From Polyangia bacterium (GTDB lineage: Bacteria > Myxococcota_A > Polyangia > Nannocystales > Nannocystaceae), in NCBI GenBank assembly GCA_030430565.1, contig JAUIKS010000059.1:1-33208 (forward strand): a DNA stretch of 33,208 nt, written 5' to 3'. Under the pieces are notes generated by a model that worked only from the letters and a program-made list of their open reading frames with translations, was not told where the DNA came from and ran no database searches. The position numbers and the translations under genes are program-made. Below, piece by piece: positions 17,531 to 25,846 of the stretch. Position 1 is the stretch's first letter. Every line of letters starts with the position of its first letter.

Positions 17531-19216
17531 CTACAGCTCGTCGACCAGCGAGGGGAAGCGCTGCAGGATCTTGCCGACGTACTTGCCGTTGGGGTAGCGG
17601 CGCAGGTACTCGCGGCCGCGCAGCTCGGCGTTCGCGATCTGCCCGCTCTCGGTGCTGGCGAGCCAGAGGCGGTAGCGCGCGAGCTCGGCCTCATGGTGGT
17701 TCGGCGAGGCGGCGAGGAACTTGCGGAAGGCCGACATCGCCACGCGGTAGTCGTTGGCGTAGTCCATGCGCAGGATGCCGTAGAGCAGCCAGCCCTCGGC
17801 GACGTCGGCCTCGTCGCCGTGGCGGTTCATGAACTCGGTGATGCAGCGCGCCGCCATGTAGCGGGTCTCGGGCGACTGGTAGTAGTCGCCGCAGCGGCGC
17901 AGCTTGGCGCGCAGCTCTTTGCGACGCGTGCGCTCGAAGTCCCGCTTCATCAGCTCGAACAAGAGCTCCTCGCCGTCGTCGTCGGAGACCGGCGCGAGCG
18001 GGGCGATCAGCGTGTTGAAGAGCTCCTCGTCGGACAGCCGCTGCGCGCTGCGGACGCGCTTGCGCGCGGGCCGGCGCGGGATGAGGTTGTCGAGCGAGCG
18101 CAGCGCGGGGTCCGAGGGCAGCCCCGGGACGACCCAGGACGAGGGGATGTGATCCGGGAGCGCGGCGATCGACCCGAGCTGACCTGCGCTCGCGGACATG
18201 TCGCTGTTGGCGAGCGCGGCCTCGGTGAGCGGGAGCGTCGCCAGGATCTCGGCGCGCCCGACATCGCTGTAGGTCGAGGAGGCGACGTCGAAGCGGTAGC
18301 CCGCGGCGATCTCCGCGATCACTCGCTCGCTGCGCGGCTCGAGGACCTCGACCTTGCCGCGCAGGACCGCGACCGTGGTGTCGCCGTCGCCCTCGACCTC
18401 GACCGTGAACACGGTCCCGATGACCTTGACGATCGCCGTCGGCGTGCGGACCTTCAGCACCGGGTCGCCGGGGAGCCGATCGTAGCGGGTCGCGACGATG
18501 CCGTGGTCGAGCTCGAGCTCGATGAGGTCTGGCTCCGCGGCGGTCCAGGACGCGTCCGCCTCGGAGCCGAAGTTGGTGAGGATCTTGCCGATGAAGCGCG
18601 CCTGCAGGTTCTGGTCGCCGGGGATGTGGAATCGCGTGCCGACCTCGAAGGTGTTGGTCACGACGGCTTGGTCCTCGGCGTCGAGGAGGTTGGCGTGGCC
18701 GCCGATGATGCGCCCGTAGTCGACCTGCGCGCGGTGCTCGATGCGGACGCGATCCGTCGCGAGCGCGCCTTGGGCGTCATCGTCATCGGCGCGCGCGGTG
18801 GCCTCGCGCAGCGCCTCGCCGGTGAGGCCGGCGCGGCTGAGCTGCGCGGGCAGGAGCTGCACGCTGAACATGTTGAGCGTCAGCACGGCCGCGATCGCGG
18901 TCAGCGAGGCGACGCCGGCGCCGAGCAGCGCCTGCTGGTACCGCGGCGTCGGTCGCTCCTCGGCCACGCGTCGGAGGATCGCGGCGAACTCGCGATCCTG
19001 TCCGCTGCTCGTCGGCCCCGCGGGCAGCTGCGGCCCGCGGTACAGCGCGAGCAGGGTCTTGTGCGCGCGCCGGCAGTCGGGACATGACCGAAGGTGCTGC
19101 TTGTACCGCTCGTGGACGTCGGGGTGGATCCGGCCGCTCATCACCGACTCCGCGTCCGCGCGACGCTCGAGACACCCGTAGCGGGCGGGTCGCTCGTTAT
19201 CTTGGGCGGCGATCAT
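17531..19216 (-). CDS. Anti-sigma factor with FecR-type and TPR-like domains
   Basis: A 561-residue single-pass membrane protein. The N-terminus has a zinc-binding anti-sigma motif (Cys15, then H41-x3-C45-x2-C48 in QHLRSCPDCRR), supporting the start at 19216. A transmembrane helix spans about 96-118. The periplasmic part contains a FecR-type domain (about 185-295; LKVRTPTAIVKVIGTVFTVEV and AVLRGKVEV). A C-terminal helical, TPR-like region (about 450-555) contains AMSAFRKFLAASPNH and GREYLRRYPNGKY. It likely holds the ECF sigma factor encoded 35 bp upstream and senses an envelope signal. The FecR-plus-TPR output is an unusual combination with a ZAS domain, but related layouts are known in myxobacteria. 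Confidence 0.88.
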   Translation of the reverse strand: MIAAQDNERPARYGCLERRADAESVMSGRIHPDVHERYKQHLRSCPDCRRAHKTLLALYRGPQLPAGPTSSGQDREFAAILRRVAEERPTPRYQQALLGAGVASLTAIAAVLTLNMFSVQLLPAQLSRAGLTGEALREATARADDDDAQGALATDRVRIEHRAQVDYGRIIGGHANLLDAEDQAVVTNTFEVGTRFHIPGDQNLQARFIGKILTNFGSEADASWTAAEPDLIELELDHGIVATRYDRLPGDPVLKVRTPTAIVKVIGTVFTVEVEGDGDTTVAVLRGKVEVLEPRSERVIAEIAAGYRFDVASSTYSDVGRAEILATLPLTEAALANSDMSASAGQLGSIAALPDHIPSSWVVPGLPSDPALRSLDNLIPRRPARKRVRSAQRLSDEELFNTLIAPLAPVSDDDGEELLFELMKRDFERTRRKELRAKLRRCGDYYQSPETRYMAARCITEFMNRHGDEADVAEGWLLYGILRMDYANDYRVAMSAFRKFLAASPNHHEAELARYRLWLASTESGQIANAELRGREYLRRYPNGKYVGKILQRFPSLVDEL

Positions 19217-19251
19217 AGGGCGAGGTCAGGGGCAAGGTGGCGTGATGAAGA

Positions 19252-19920
19252 TCAGGCGCGCGCGTTGACGAGGCGGTGAAGCTGCTTGCGCGCGCGGGTG
19301 AGTCGGTCGCCGAGGGTCGAGACCGGCTTGCCGAGCACGTCCGAGATCTCTTGCAGGGTGAGGCCCTCGTAGTGGTAGAGGACGAAGACCTCGCGCAGGT
19401 CCGGACGCAGGCGCTGCAGGATGCGCTGCGCCTGATCACGGGCGTCGAGCTGCCCGCTGTGGAGGTGCGCGTCGCGGCTGAGGTTGAACCACTGGAACGC
19501 GGACTTGAGGCGATCTCGGCGAAACCGCTGCCGGAGGATGTTGTGGGTCGTGTTGGCGGTGATGCGGTACAGCCAGGTGCTGATCGTCGAGTTGCCCTTG
19601 AAGGTGTGCAGCGCCGCGAACGCGCGCGCGAACACGATCTGCATGACGTCGTCGATCTCGTTGTCGCGACCGAGCAGGCGGTAGAGGTGCGTGCGGACCT
19701 GCGCCTGGTTCGCGTCATAAAAGGCGCGGAGCGCTCGCTTGTTCCCGCGCCGGGCCTGCGCGAGCATCGTCTGCTCCTCTAGCGAGAGGTAGCGGCCCGA
19801 GACGCTGGCTTGCTCGATCTTGTCAGCGGGTATCTGTACGCCGATACCGCTGTCGTCCCCAGCGAGGACGCCGTCGACTTGTGTCAGACCTGACATCGAA
19901 GAATCGGCAGAACGCTCCAC
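19252..19920 (-). CDS. ECF (sigma-70 family) sigma factor
   Basis: The product of about 222 residues has region 2 with the RAFYDANQAQVRTHLYRLLG and DNEIDDVMQIVFARAFAAL motifs, then the promoter-melting STWLYRITANTTHNILR. Region 4 has RPDLREVFVLYHYEGLTLQEISDVLGKPVSTLGDRLTRARKQL. No region 3 lies between them, as expected for ECF factors. A roughly 50-residue N-terminal extension precedes region 2. The start is uncertain: a GTG (19920) sits 12 nt after AAAGG, a TTG at 19932 directly abuts it, and an ATG at 19896 lacks a ribosome binding site. It is co-transcribed with its probable anti-sigma factor, so autoregulation is likely. Confidence 0.9.
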   Translation of the reverse strand: MERSADSSMSGLTQVDGVLAGDDSGIGVQIPADKIEQASVSGRYLSLEEQTMLAQARRGNKRALRAFYDANQAQVRTHLYRLLGRDNEIDDVMQIVFARAFAALHTFKGNSTISTWLYRITANTTHNILRQRFRRDRLKSAFQWFNLSRDAHLHSGQLDARDQAQRILQRLRPDLREVFVLYHYEGLTLQEISDVLGKPVSTLGDRLTRARKQLHRLVNARA

Positions 19921-20095
19921 TGTGTCGGACAACCTTTCGGCGAGAATTTCCGGATCTACCGACGGTGGCTCCCATAAAGAGTACCAGGCGCCCCTCGCCG
20001 GGGGCGTCTACGGCGGAATTCGTTCGGCGGGCGCGGCCGGCGCTGCGCGTCACGACGTCCGCGTGTGGGTATCCTGCGGGGGAGCGTGGGTCGGC

Positions 20096-20707
20096 GTGCG
20101 AGACGGTACTCGAGATCAGACGTTTGACGACGGCGGGCGGTTTTGGCGAGCGCTGTTCACCCCACGTGAGCGCGCCGAGATGATCGCCAAGTACGAGGCC
20201 CTCGCGGCGCTCGAGGCCCTGGCCCCGGGGCCGCAGCAGGATCGACAGATTCGCGCGGCGGCGCGTCGGTGGCCGGGGAGTCTTCGCGAGTCACAGCTCG
20301 CGGGTCCGCAGCACTGCGCGCGGCGACTAGCGAGTCTGCGCAGCTACGGGGTGGACCCGAGCCCGCGCGCGAGCTGGCGCGCTCGCGGCATGGCTGCTGT
20401 GCCGCTGTGGTCGGAGCTGCACGCGCTGCTCGGCGATCAGCTGCGCTGGCGCGCGAGCCAGGGCCAGACGCCGCGCGCGGGCGAGCCGGCGCGGCGGTTC
20501 CTGGAGTTCGTGGCGTCGACGGGCGCGGCGAGCCGCTGGCCGAGCGATTCCGGCGTGCTCTGCAGGGTCGCGGGATCGCGCGTGCGCAGTCGACAGGCGT
20601 ATCTGTGGCTCGCCGCGCGAGCGGGCCTCGCGCTACCGGCGATGCAGCGGATCCTGTTCGCGCGCAGCGGGCACTGGGAGCAGCGCGCTGGCGACCCCGA
20701 GCGCTGA
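20096..20707 (+). CDS. Uncharacterised protein (203 aa)
   Basis: No family is recognised. The GTG at 20096 is preceded by GGGGGAG (20078-20084, 11 nt spacing) and gives a compact product. Longer in-frame extensions would overlap the ECF sigma gene in antisense. The protein is Arg/Ala-rich and helical (RALFTPRERAEMIAKYEALAALEAL, WSELHALLGDQLRWRA, FLEFVASTGAASRW), without a signal peptide or membrane segment. It lies between the divergent ECF sigma operon and the HU-like gene, and may share regulation with either. Third-position GC is high across its length. Confidence 0.65.
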   Translation: MRDGTRDQTFDDGGRFWRALFTPRERAEMIAKYEALAALEALAPGPQQDRQIRAAARRWPGSLRESQLAGPQHCARRLASLRSYGVDPSPRASWRARGMAAVPLWSELHALLGDQLRWRASQGQTPRAGEPARRFLEFVASTGAASRWPSDSGVLCRVAGSRVRSRQAYLWLAARAGLALPAMQRILFARSGHWEQRAGDPER

Positions 20708-20765
20708 GTTGTGGTCGAGGCCGCCGCGAAATCGCTGCGCGCGCGTGTTCCAGCCCGCGTTGTTG

Positions 20766-20795
20766 TTGATATTTTTGAGTTTTTACACCTATCAT
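20766..20795 (+). promoter_or_regulatory. Sigma-70-type promoter of the HU-like gene
   Basis: TTGATA (20766-20771) and TATCAT (20790-20795) each match five of six consensus bases, with an 18-bp T-rich spacer. Transcription would begin at about 20802, giving a leader of about 33 nt before the GTG at 20835. It is the best housekeeping promoter match in the window. Confidence 0.7.
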
Positions 20796-20834
20796 CAAAA
20801 TACAAGCGGGTCGCCGCTGTCGGGAGAACGGGTT

Positions 20835-21233
20835 GTGACCAAGTCCGAGCTTATCGAGCGTGTCGCCGAACGAGCCAGGCTCACCAAGGGTCGAGCGGAG
20901 CTCGTCGTCAGCACGATTTTTGACGCCATGGTCGAGTCCCTGCGCCGGGGTGACGGGATCGAGATCCGGGGCTTCGGCAGCTTCACGGTTCGAAAGTACA
21001 AGGCCTACGAGGGGCGCAACCCTCGGACGGGCGACACGGTTCACGTGGCGCCGAAGCGTCTGCCGTTCTTTAAGGTCGGCAAGGAGCTGCGCGAGCGCGT
21101 GAACGGGCAGCGCCCCTCCAGCGCGTCGCGCCGCAGCAGCTCTTCGTCGCGGCCGAGCTCGAACGCGTCGACGAGCCGTCCGCGCTCGGTCCCGCGGATG
21201 CGGGAAGAGAACCTGTCCGAAGACGTGATCTGA
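20835..21233 (+). CDS. HU/IHF-family DNA-binding protein with Ser/Arg tail
   Basis: The 132-residue product has the complete HU/IHF fold. It opens with TKSELIERVAERARLTKGRAELVVSTIFDAM (helices) and continues with RGDGIEIRGFGSFTVRKYKAYEGRNPRTGD (strands and DNA-grasping arm with the GRNPRTG signature) and FFKVGKELRERVN. It bends DNA and organises the nucleoid. After about residue 95 an extra low-complexity tail (SRRSSSSSRPSSNASTSRPRS) ends in MREENLSEDVI, and is not part of ordinary HU or IHF. The GTG at 20835 has GGGAG at 20822-20826 (8 nt spacing). An AT-rich promoter lies just upstream, as expected for an abundantly expressed nucleoid protein. Confidence 0.93.
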   Translation: MTKSELIERVAERARLTKGRAELVVSTIFDAMVESLRRGDGIEIRGFGSFTVRKYKAYEGRNPRTGDTVHVAPKRLPFFKVGKELRERVNGQRPSSASRRSSSSSRPSSNASTSRPRSVPRMREENLSEDVI

Positions 21234-21262
21234 GCCGAGGCCGCGCGTCGTCGGCAATATGA

Positions 21263-23323
21263 CTATTTAGACATGTCGTTAGGAGCGCGGCTCGCCGCCG
21301 AGGGCTCCGGGCGGAGCCTGCCCGCGCGCGCGTCGAGCCAGACCGTCGTGCCCTCGTCGAGGGATGTGCACCCGCGGCAGCCGATCAGCGCGGAGAGCTC
21401 GAGCTCGCGGGCCATCACGGCGGCGTGGCTGAGCAGCCCCCCGTGCTCGCAGCAGACCGCCTGCACCGCGAGCGAGTGGAGGACGACCGCGGCTTGAGCC
21501 GTGAGCGCCGGGAGCGCGACGATCGCGTCGGCGGGGACGGGGCGCGCGATCAGGTCCGCGAGGTCGCGGCGTACGGCCAGCGGGCCGCGACACGAGCGGC
21601 CAAAGGGGATCCCGCGGAGGCGCTGGGTCGGCGCGCGCGGTGGGAGCGGGCGGCCGTCGAGCAGCCGGGGCGGGGGCGTGAGCGCGGCGCGGGTCGAGTG
21701 CAGGGCGCGCGCGGCGTGAATTGTCCGGCGCAGCGCGTCGCGATCGACGTCTTCTTCCGCGCGGCTGAGCGCGGCGCGGAGCGTGTCCCCGTCGAGCCAG
21801 AACACGGCCTCGCGCGCGAGCTCGAGCGCATCTGCAGCGCGGAGGTACACGCGGCGCAGCGGCGCGAGGCCGAGGGCGAACAGGTGATCGTCGAGCTCAC
21901 ACAAGAGCGTCGCGTCACGCTGGGGATCGCCGGTCGCCCGCGCCGGTGATGATGTCGTGGCCTGGCGCGCGTCCACGAGCTCCGCGAGCGACGGGCTGGC
22001 GATGTCCCAGCTGGCCGGGAGGACATCCAGGAAGCGCCCGCGATCCGCGAGGCAGGCGGGCGACTCTCCGGCGCGCGCGGGCTGTGAGAGCAGCGCGCGC
22101 GCGCGTCGGCGGAGCGCGGCGGCGCGGTCGCTGTTGTAGACGTCGACGACCGCGAGGAAGTCCTGAAGTGACTGATCGAGCAGGTCGGTGAGCGCGGCGC
22201 GGGGCGCCCTGTCGAGCGCCTCGTCGAGCTCGTTCAGGCGCGCGCGCGCGGCCGGGATCAGCGTTGTCTGTAGGGTCTCCACGGCGCGCGCGAGGTCGTC
22301 GCTAGGGCGCTGTGTTGTATTCGGTGGCGCGCTCGGCGAGCTGCCGGGCGCGAGCGCGTCCTCAAAGAACAACCAGCCGGCGAGCACATAGCCGCGCGGA
22401 TGTTGGGGTCTTCGCGCGCGCTGCCACCGGACCAGCCACGCGTGCGCGGGGGAGAGCGGCACGGGGTTGTGCTCGACGTCGAGCTCGAGGAGCTCGACGC
22501 CGGCCGCGGCTGCAGCGAGGGCGTCGGCGTCGCCTCGGCACACCTCGACGAAGCGACGCGTGGCGGGGTCGACCAACGGGCGCGTGAGCGGGCGCGCCTG
22601 CACCAGCCATCGCTGCGGCGCTGCCCGTGACGAGTCGCCCGTGAGCACGAGCTCGAGCTCGAGCGCGCTCGTGTGGCCCCGGGCTCGCTGGAGCGCGACG
22701 GCGCAGCGCTCGCTGAGGGCCGCGAGCGCGCGCGCGGTCTGTCGCGTGGGCAAGCGCGCGAGCGGTCCCGAGTAGCGGGGCGCGTGCAGACCCGCGAGCG
22801 GGTCCTCGGCGTCGTCATAGAGCTCGACGAAGGGCTCGACGAAGGGCTCTTCGTCAGCGGCGGTCGGCCACGCCAGCACCACAAGCCGCGTACGCGGGAG
22901 CTCGCGCTGGACCAGCGCCTGCAGCGTGACGCCGGTCGTCTGCTCGCTCGCGCGTCGGTACGCCGTGACCCAGGGGTCGTTCGCGCGCCGGACGATCGTG
23001 TCGAGGGCCGCGCGGATCGACGCGAGGTCGCGGCATCCGGGAACGCTGCAGCTCAGGCCGGCCGCGGACTGCTCGTCGAGGTCTTCCGAGTCGAGCGCGC
23101 CGCGAACGATCACGGGGCCGCCCGCGAGCAGGGCCTCGAGCTCCACGCGCAGGTCCGAGCGCTCCAGCTCGATCGCGCTCCGCGCTCCGTCGCGGACCAG
23201 CGAGAGGACGATCCCCGGCGGGATCGGGAGCCCAGCTGCCTTCAGAAGATCGAGTCGCGCGAACTTCGGGGCCAGCGCGCCGAACGACGAGGGCGGCGGG
23301 CGGTGTCCGAGGAGGTGGTGCAC
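21263..23323 (-). CDS. PEP-synthase/rifampicin-phosphotransferase-like protein
   Basis: The 686-residue product has the order of a pyruvate-phosphate-dikinase-type enzyme. The N-terminal ATP-grasp-like part (about 15-250) has GLPIPPGIVLS, PVIVRGALDSED and WLVQARPLT. A variable helical middle and a C-terminal swivelling phosphohistidine domain with GGLLSHAAVMARELELSALIG follow, where His633 would carry the phosphate. The usual GGKGANL loop near the start is replaced by APKFARL, and the acidic ATP-binding motif is altered to LELELVL, so ATP binding may be changed or lost. Rifampicin phosphotransferases have this three-part layout, but other PEP-utilising enzymes do too. The GTG start lacks a good ribosome binding site. 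It is divergent from a small unknown gene. Confidence 0.78.
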   Translation of the reverse strand: MHHLLGHRPPPSSFGALAPKFARLDLLKAAGLPIPPGIVLSLVRDGARSAIELERSDLRVELEALLAGGPVIVRGALDSEDLDEQSAAGLSCSVPGCRDLASIRAALDTIVRRANDPWVTAYRRASEQTTGVTLQALVQRELPRTRLVVLAWPTAADEEPFVEPFVELYDDAEDPLAGLHAPRYSGPLARLPTRQTARALAALSERCAVALQRARGHTSALELELVLTGDSSRAAPQRWLVQARPLTRPLVDPATRRFVEVCRGDADALAAAAAGVELLELDVEHNPVPLSPAHAWLVRWQRARRPQHPRGYVLAGWLFFEDALAPGSSPSAPPNTTQRPSDDLARAVETLQTTLIPAARARLNELDEALDRAPRAALTDLLDQSLQDFLAVVDVYNSDRAAALRRRARALLSQPARAGESPACLADRGRFLDVLPASWDIASPSLAELVDARQATTSSPARATGDPQRDATLLCELDDHLFALGLAPLRRVYLRAADALELAREAVFWLDGDTLRAALSRAEEDVDRDALRRTIHAARALHSTRAALTPPPRLLDGRPLPPRAPTQRLRGIPFGRSCRGPLAVRRDLADLIARPVPADAIVALPALTAQAAVVLHSLAVQAVCCEHGGLLSHAAVMARELELSALIGCRGCTSLDEGTTVWLDARAGRLRPEPSAASRAPNDMSK

Positions 23324-23387
23324 GCGATCGTCCGTTGGGCGCCGGTATAACTTGGTTTGATCGGATCGAGTCGCGCGCGATGCTCGG

Positions 23388-23423
23388 CAGCGCTTGATTC
23401 AGCGCTTGATTCAGCGCTTGATG
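23388..23423 (+). repeat. Three copies of a 12-bp direct repeat
   Basis: CAGCGCTTGATT occurs at 23388-23399 and 23400-23411, with a third copy at 23412-23423 differing only in the last base. The array lies in the leader of the small gene at 23447, directly before its AAGGAG ribosome binding site, and in the shared region of two divergent genes. It could be an operator array or a slippage product. Confidence 0.85.
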
Positions 23424-23446
23424 CAAAGGAGTGTCATAACCCGCGG

Positions 23447-23923
23447 GTGCACCTCGAGTGGTACCTGCCCGGACCGCCCCTCGACCTGTGGCTCGCGTCG
23501 ACGCTCGCGGGCGCGCGGGTCTGCGTGGTGATCCGCAAGGGCGCGGGCCTCGGCGTCGCCGGCCGGCGCGCGCGTCGATGGGTCCGTCGCTGGTCGCGAG
23601 CACAGGGTCCGCGCGAAGCGGCCGAGGTCGTCCTCGTGCTCACGAGCTTCGCGGATCCAGGTCGGGATCCCGGGCTCGGCGAGGAGCTCGCGTGGCTTCG
23701 GCCCGGCATGACCGTCATCGAGATCGCCCACCACGCGCGGGGGTCACTCGTGCGCCCGCGTCGGCGCGCACGACGGGCGCGGGCGGCGGGGCTCGAGCGC
23801 GCGCGCGCGTGGCTGCGCGCCGGACTCGTCGAGCCGGTGCAGTGGTCGCCGGTCGATCCCCACGGCGTGTTGGTCACGTGGGGGCGGCTGTGCGTCGCGC
23901 CCGCCGATCCTACGCGATGCTGA
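23447..23923 (+). CDS. Uncharacterised basic protein (158 aa)
   Basis: No family is recognised. The GTG at 23447 begins MHLEWYLPGPPLDLWLAS, the point from which the sequence looks protein-like. AAGGAG lies 15 nt upstream, which is long, so the start is not firm. The product is Arg/Ala-rich with two hydrophobic beta-like strands (ARVCVVIRKG and AEVVLVLTSF), followed by LRPGMTVIEIAHH and VLVTWGRLCV. The strand-helix alternation resembles a small Rossmann-type fold, possibly methyltransferase-like, but no cofactor motif is visible. It is divergent from the PEP-utilising enzyme, and its 3' end overlaps the convergent glycerol kinase gene by 14 bp. Confidence 0.6.
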   Translation: MHLEWYLPGPPLDLWLASTLAGARVCVVIRKGAGLGVAGRRARRWVRRWSRAQGPREAAEVVLVLTSFADPGRDPGLGEELAWLRPGMTVIEIAHHARGSLVRPRRRARRARAAGLERARAWLRAGLVEPVQWSPVDPHGVLVTWGRLCVAPADPTRC

Positions 23924-25409
23924 CGGCGCGCTTCCACGCCGCGCGGAGGGCCTCGAGGTGGGACTGCTCGGTGTTCGCCGCGAACGAGTGATCGAGCCTC
24001 CAGGCGTCGCGCAGCGCCGAGCGATCGCTCCACACGCCCGCGCCGAGCCCGGCGAGGAACACGGCGCCGAGGGCCGTCGTCTCGAGGGTCGTCGGGCGCT
24101 CGAGCGAGACGCCCAGCAAGTCGGCCTGGATCTGCATCAAGAGGTTGTTGGCAGCCGCGCCGCCGTCGACGCGCAGCGAGCGGAGCGGACGCTTGGTGTC
24201 GGCGGCCATCGCCTGGAGCAAGTCAGTGATCTGCAGCGCGACTCCTTCGAGGGCCGCGCGCGCGATGTGAGCCTGGGTCGTGCCGCGGGTCAGCCCCGAG
24301 ATCAGGCCGCGCGCGTGCGGTCGCCAGTGCGGCGCCCCGAGCCCCGCGTGACCCGGCACGAGCACGACGCCGCCGCTGTCGGTGACGCTCGCCGCGAGCG
24401 CCTCGATGTCGGAGGACTTCTTGAAGAACCCGAGGCCGTCGCGCAGCCACTGGACCACCGCGCCGGCCATAAACGCGCTGCCCTCGAGGCAGTAGGTGGT
24501 GCGTTTGTCCGCGCCCGCGCCGAGCTGCCAGCCGATCGTCGTCAATAAGCCATGGCTCGAGTGGACCGGCTCCGCGCCCGTGTTGAGCATGACGAAGGCG
24601 CCGGTGCCGTAGGTGCACTTCGCCTCCCCAGGTTCAAAGCAGGCCTGGCCGAACAGCGCGGCCTGTTGATCGCCCGCGATCCCGTGGATCGGGATGCCGT
24701 CCGGCAACCCCGGGACGTCGCGGGTCTCGCCGAAGCGCGCGGTGCACGGGCGCACCTCGGGGAGCAGCGAGCGAGGGACACGCAGGAGCTCGCACTGGGC
24801 CTCACTCCAGTCATCGCCGACCAGCGGCCACAACAGCGTGCGCGAGGCGTTGCTCGGCTCGGTCACGTGGGCGGCGCCGCCGGTGAGCCGCCAGACCAGG
24901 TAGGTGTCGATCGTCCCGGCCGCCAGGGAGCCCGCGCGCGCGGCATCACGGGCGCCGCTGACATGGTCGAGCACCCAGGCGAGCTTGGTCGCGGAGAAGT
25001 ACGGATCCAGCACCAACCCCGTGAGCCGCCGGACCGCGTCTTCGTGTCCCGCCTCCTTGAGCGCGGCGCAGGTGTTCGCGGTGCGCCGGTCTTGCCACAC
25101 CAGCGCGCGGTGAAGCGGTCGCCCGCTGCCTCGCTCCCAGATCAGGCTGGTCTCGCGTTGGTTCGTGATGCCGAGCGCGGCAATGCGCGAGGGGTCGACC
25201 TCGCTCGCTCGCATGACCGCCGCGACCGCGTCGCAGACCGAGCCCCACAGCTCCTCCGGATCGTGCTCGACCCATCCTGGGCGCGGGAAATGTTGGGGGA
25301 ATTCTCGGTTCGCGCGCGCGAGGATCTCGAGCTCGCGGTTGACCAAGAGCGCCGTGCTCCCAGTTGTGCCCTGATCGATAGCGAGGATGAGGTCGGCGTC
25401 GGCGTGCAT
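23910..25409 (-). CDS. glpK: Glycerol kinase
   Basis: A 499-residue FGGY-family kinase that phosphorylates glycerol to sn-glycerol 3-phosphate in the cytosol. Diagnostic segments are LAIDQGTTGSTALL, FPRPGWVEHDPEE, GITNQRETS, ALVWQDRRT, GTIDTYLVWRLTGG, GIAGDQQAALFGQACF, GTGAFVMLNTG and RVDGGAAANNLLMQIQADLL. These match glycerol kinase rather than other FGGY sugar kinases. Length and the ATG at 25409 fit the family; a TTG five codons upstream directly abuts GGGGAG and is less likely. No glycerol transporter or glycerol-3-phosphate dehydrogenase gene lies in the window, so it is isolated from an obvious glycerol operon. Confidence 0.95.
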   Translation of the reverse strand: MHADADLILAIDQGTTGSTALLVNRELEILARANREFPQHFPRPGWVEHDPEELWGSVCDAVAAVMRASEVDPSRIAALGITNQRETSLIWERGSGRPLHRALVWQDRRTANTCAALKEAGHEDAVRRLTGLVLDPYFSATKLAWVLDHVSGARDAARAGSLAAGTIDTYLVWRLTGGAAHVTEPSNASRTLLWPLVGDDWSEAQCELLRVPRSLLPEVRPCTARFGETRDVPGLPDGIPIHGIAGDQQAALFGQACFEPGEAKCTYGTGAFVMLNTGAEPVHSSHGLLTTIGWQLGAGADKRTTYCLEGSAFMAGAVVQWLRDGLGFFKKSSDIEALAASVTDSGGVVLVPGHAGLGAPHWRPHARGLISGLTRGTTQAHIARAALEGVALQITDLLQAMAADTKRPLRSLRVDGGAAANNLLMQIQADLLGVSLERPTTLETTALGAVFLAGLGAGVWSDRSALRDAWRLDHSFAANTEQSHLEALRAAWKRAVSIA

Positions 25410-25735
25410 GAACGACGGATACAACTCCCCTGGGTTCTCTTCTACTGCCCGTGCGCGCGCGGATGCGCCAAGGGCGCGTTTGTCGGCGGCGTTATTCGCG
25501 CCAGATGAGATCCGCTCAATTGGAGAAGATCGCTCGACTTGCTGAGTTCCATCACGGGCATCGACACGAACGAGCCGGGTTTCGCCCGATCATTGGCGCG
25601 CGATGTTGCGCGCCGCGTTTGAATCGAAGAGTTCTTGGTTTGTAACGTTGTAAAATTCTTTCAAATCAATACCTTATGTGACTCCTGCAGGGCGCGAAGA
25701 CGGTCGAGCGCGCATTGCGGATCGTTTCAATGACC

Positions 25736-25772
25736 TATCAAATCACTATCACTATCATTCACTTAGGTATCA
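25736..25772 (+). repeat. Four TATCA direct repeats, candidate operator
   Basis: TATCA occurs at 25736, 25747, 25753 and 25768, embedded in the AT-rich spacer about 75 bp before the XRE regulator start. XRE-type proteins commonly bind repeated or dyad sites near their own promoters. A link to this regulator is inference only. Confidence 0.4.
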
Positions 25773-25828
25773 CTGAGCTACGCTGATCGCGTTGACTCTC
25801 TATTTCCCGAGGCTGAAAATATAAAAGA

Positions 25829-25846
25829 GTCGCTCGCCGCAGCGAC
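25829..25846 (+). promoter_or_regulatory. Perfect 6-bp hairpin abutting a GTG start
   Basis: GTCGCT (25829-25834) and AGCGAC (25841-25846) flank a 6-nt loop and end at the base before the GTG at 25847. This occupies the place of a ribosome binding site. Either the real start is a later GTG (25853 or 25862) or the stem limits translation. Confidence 0.4.

Larger units (their letters stand above)
25410..25846. other. AT-richer intergenic region upstream of glpK and the XRE gene
   Basis: No credible gene is seen. The 3' two-thirds are much richer in A/T than the surroundings (for example 25630-25680 and 25730-25775). It contains the palindrome CCTGCAGG near 25684, a TTGTAACGTTGTAA direct repeat near 25640, four TATCA motifs, and a TTGACT hexamer at 25791-25796. 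The spacing from TTGACT to a later TATAAA is 22 bp, so that pair is not a convincing promoter. Confidence 0.45.

Noticed and set aside
23357..23446. Upstream start for the small gene at 23447, adding an SALD repeat
   Set aside because: The added residues come from the 12-bp repeat and have no protein-like context; AAGGAG lies inside this stretch.
25451..25645. 64-residue plus-strand frame in the glpK upstream region
   Set aside because: Arg/His-rich, no ribosome binding site, and overlapping the likely glpK promoter region.
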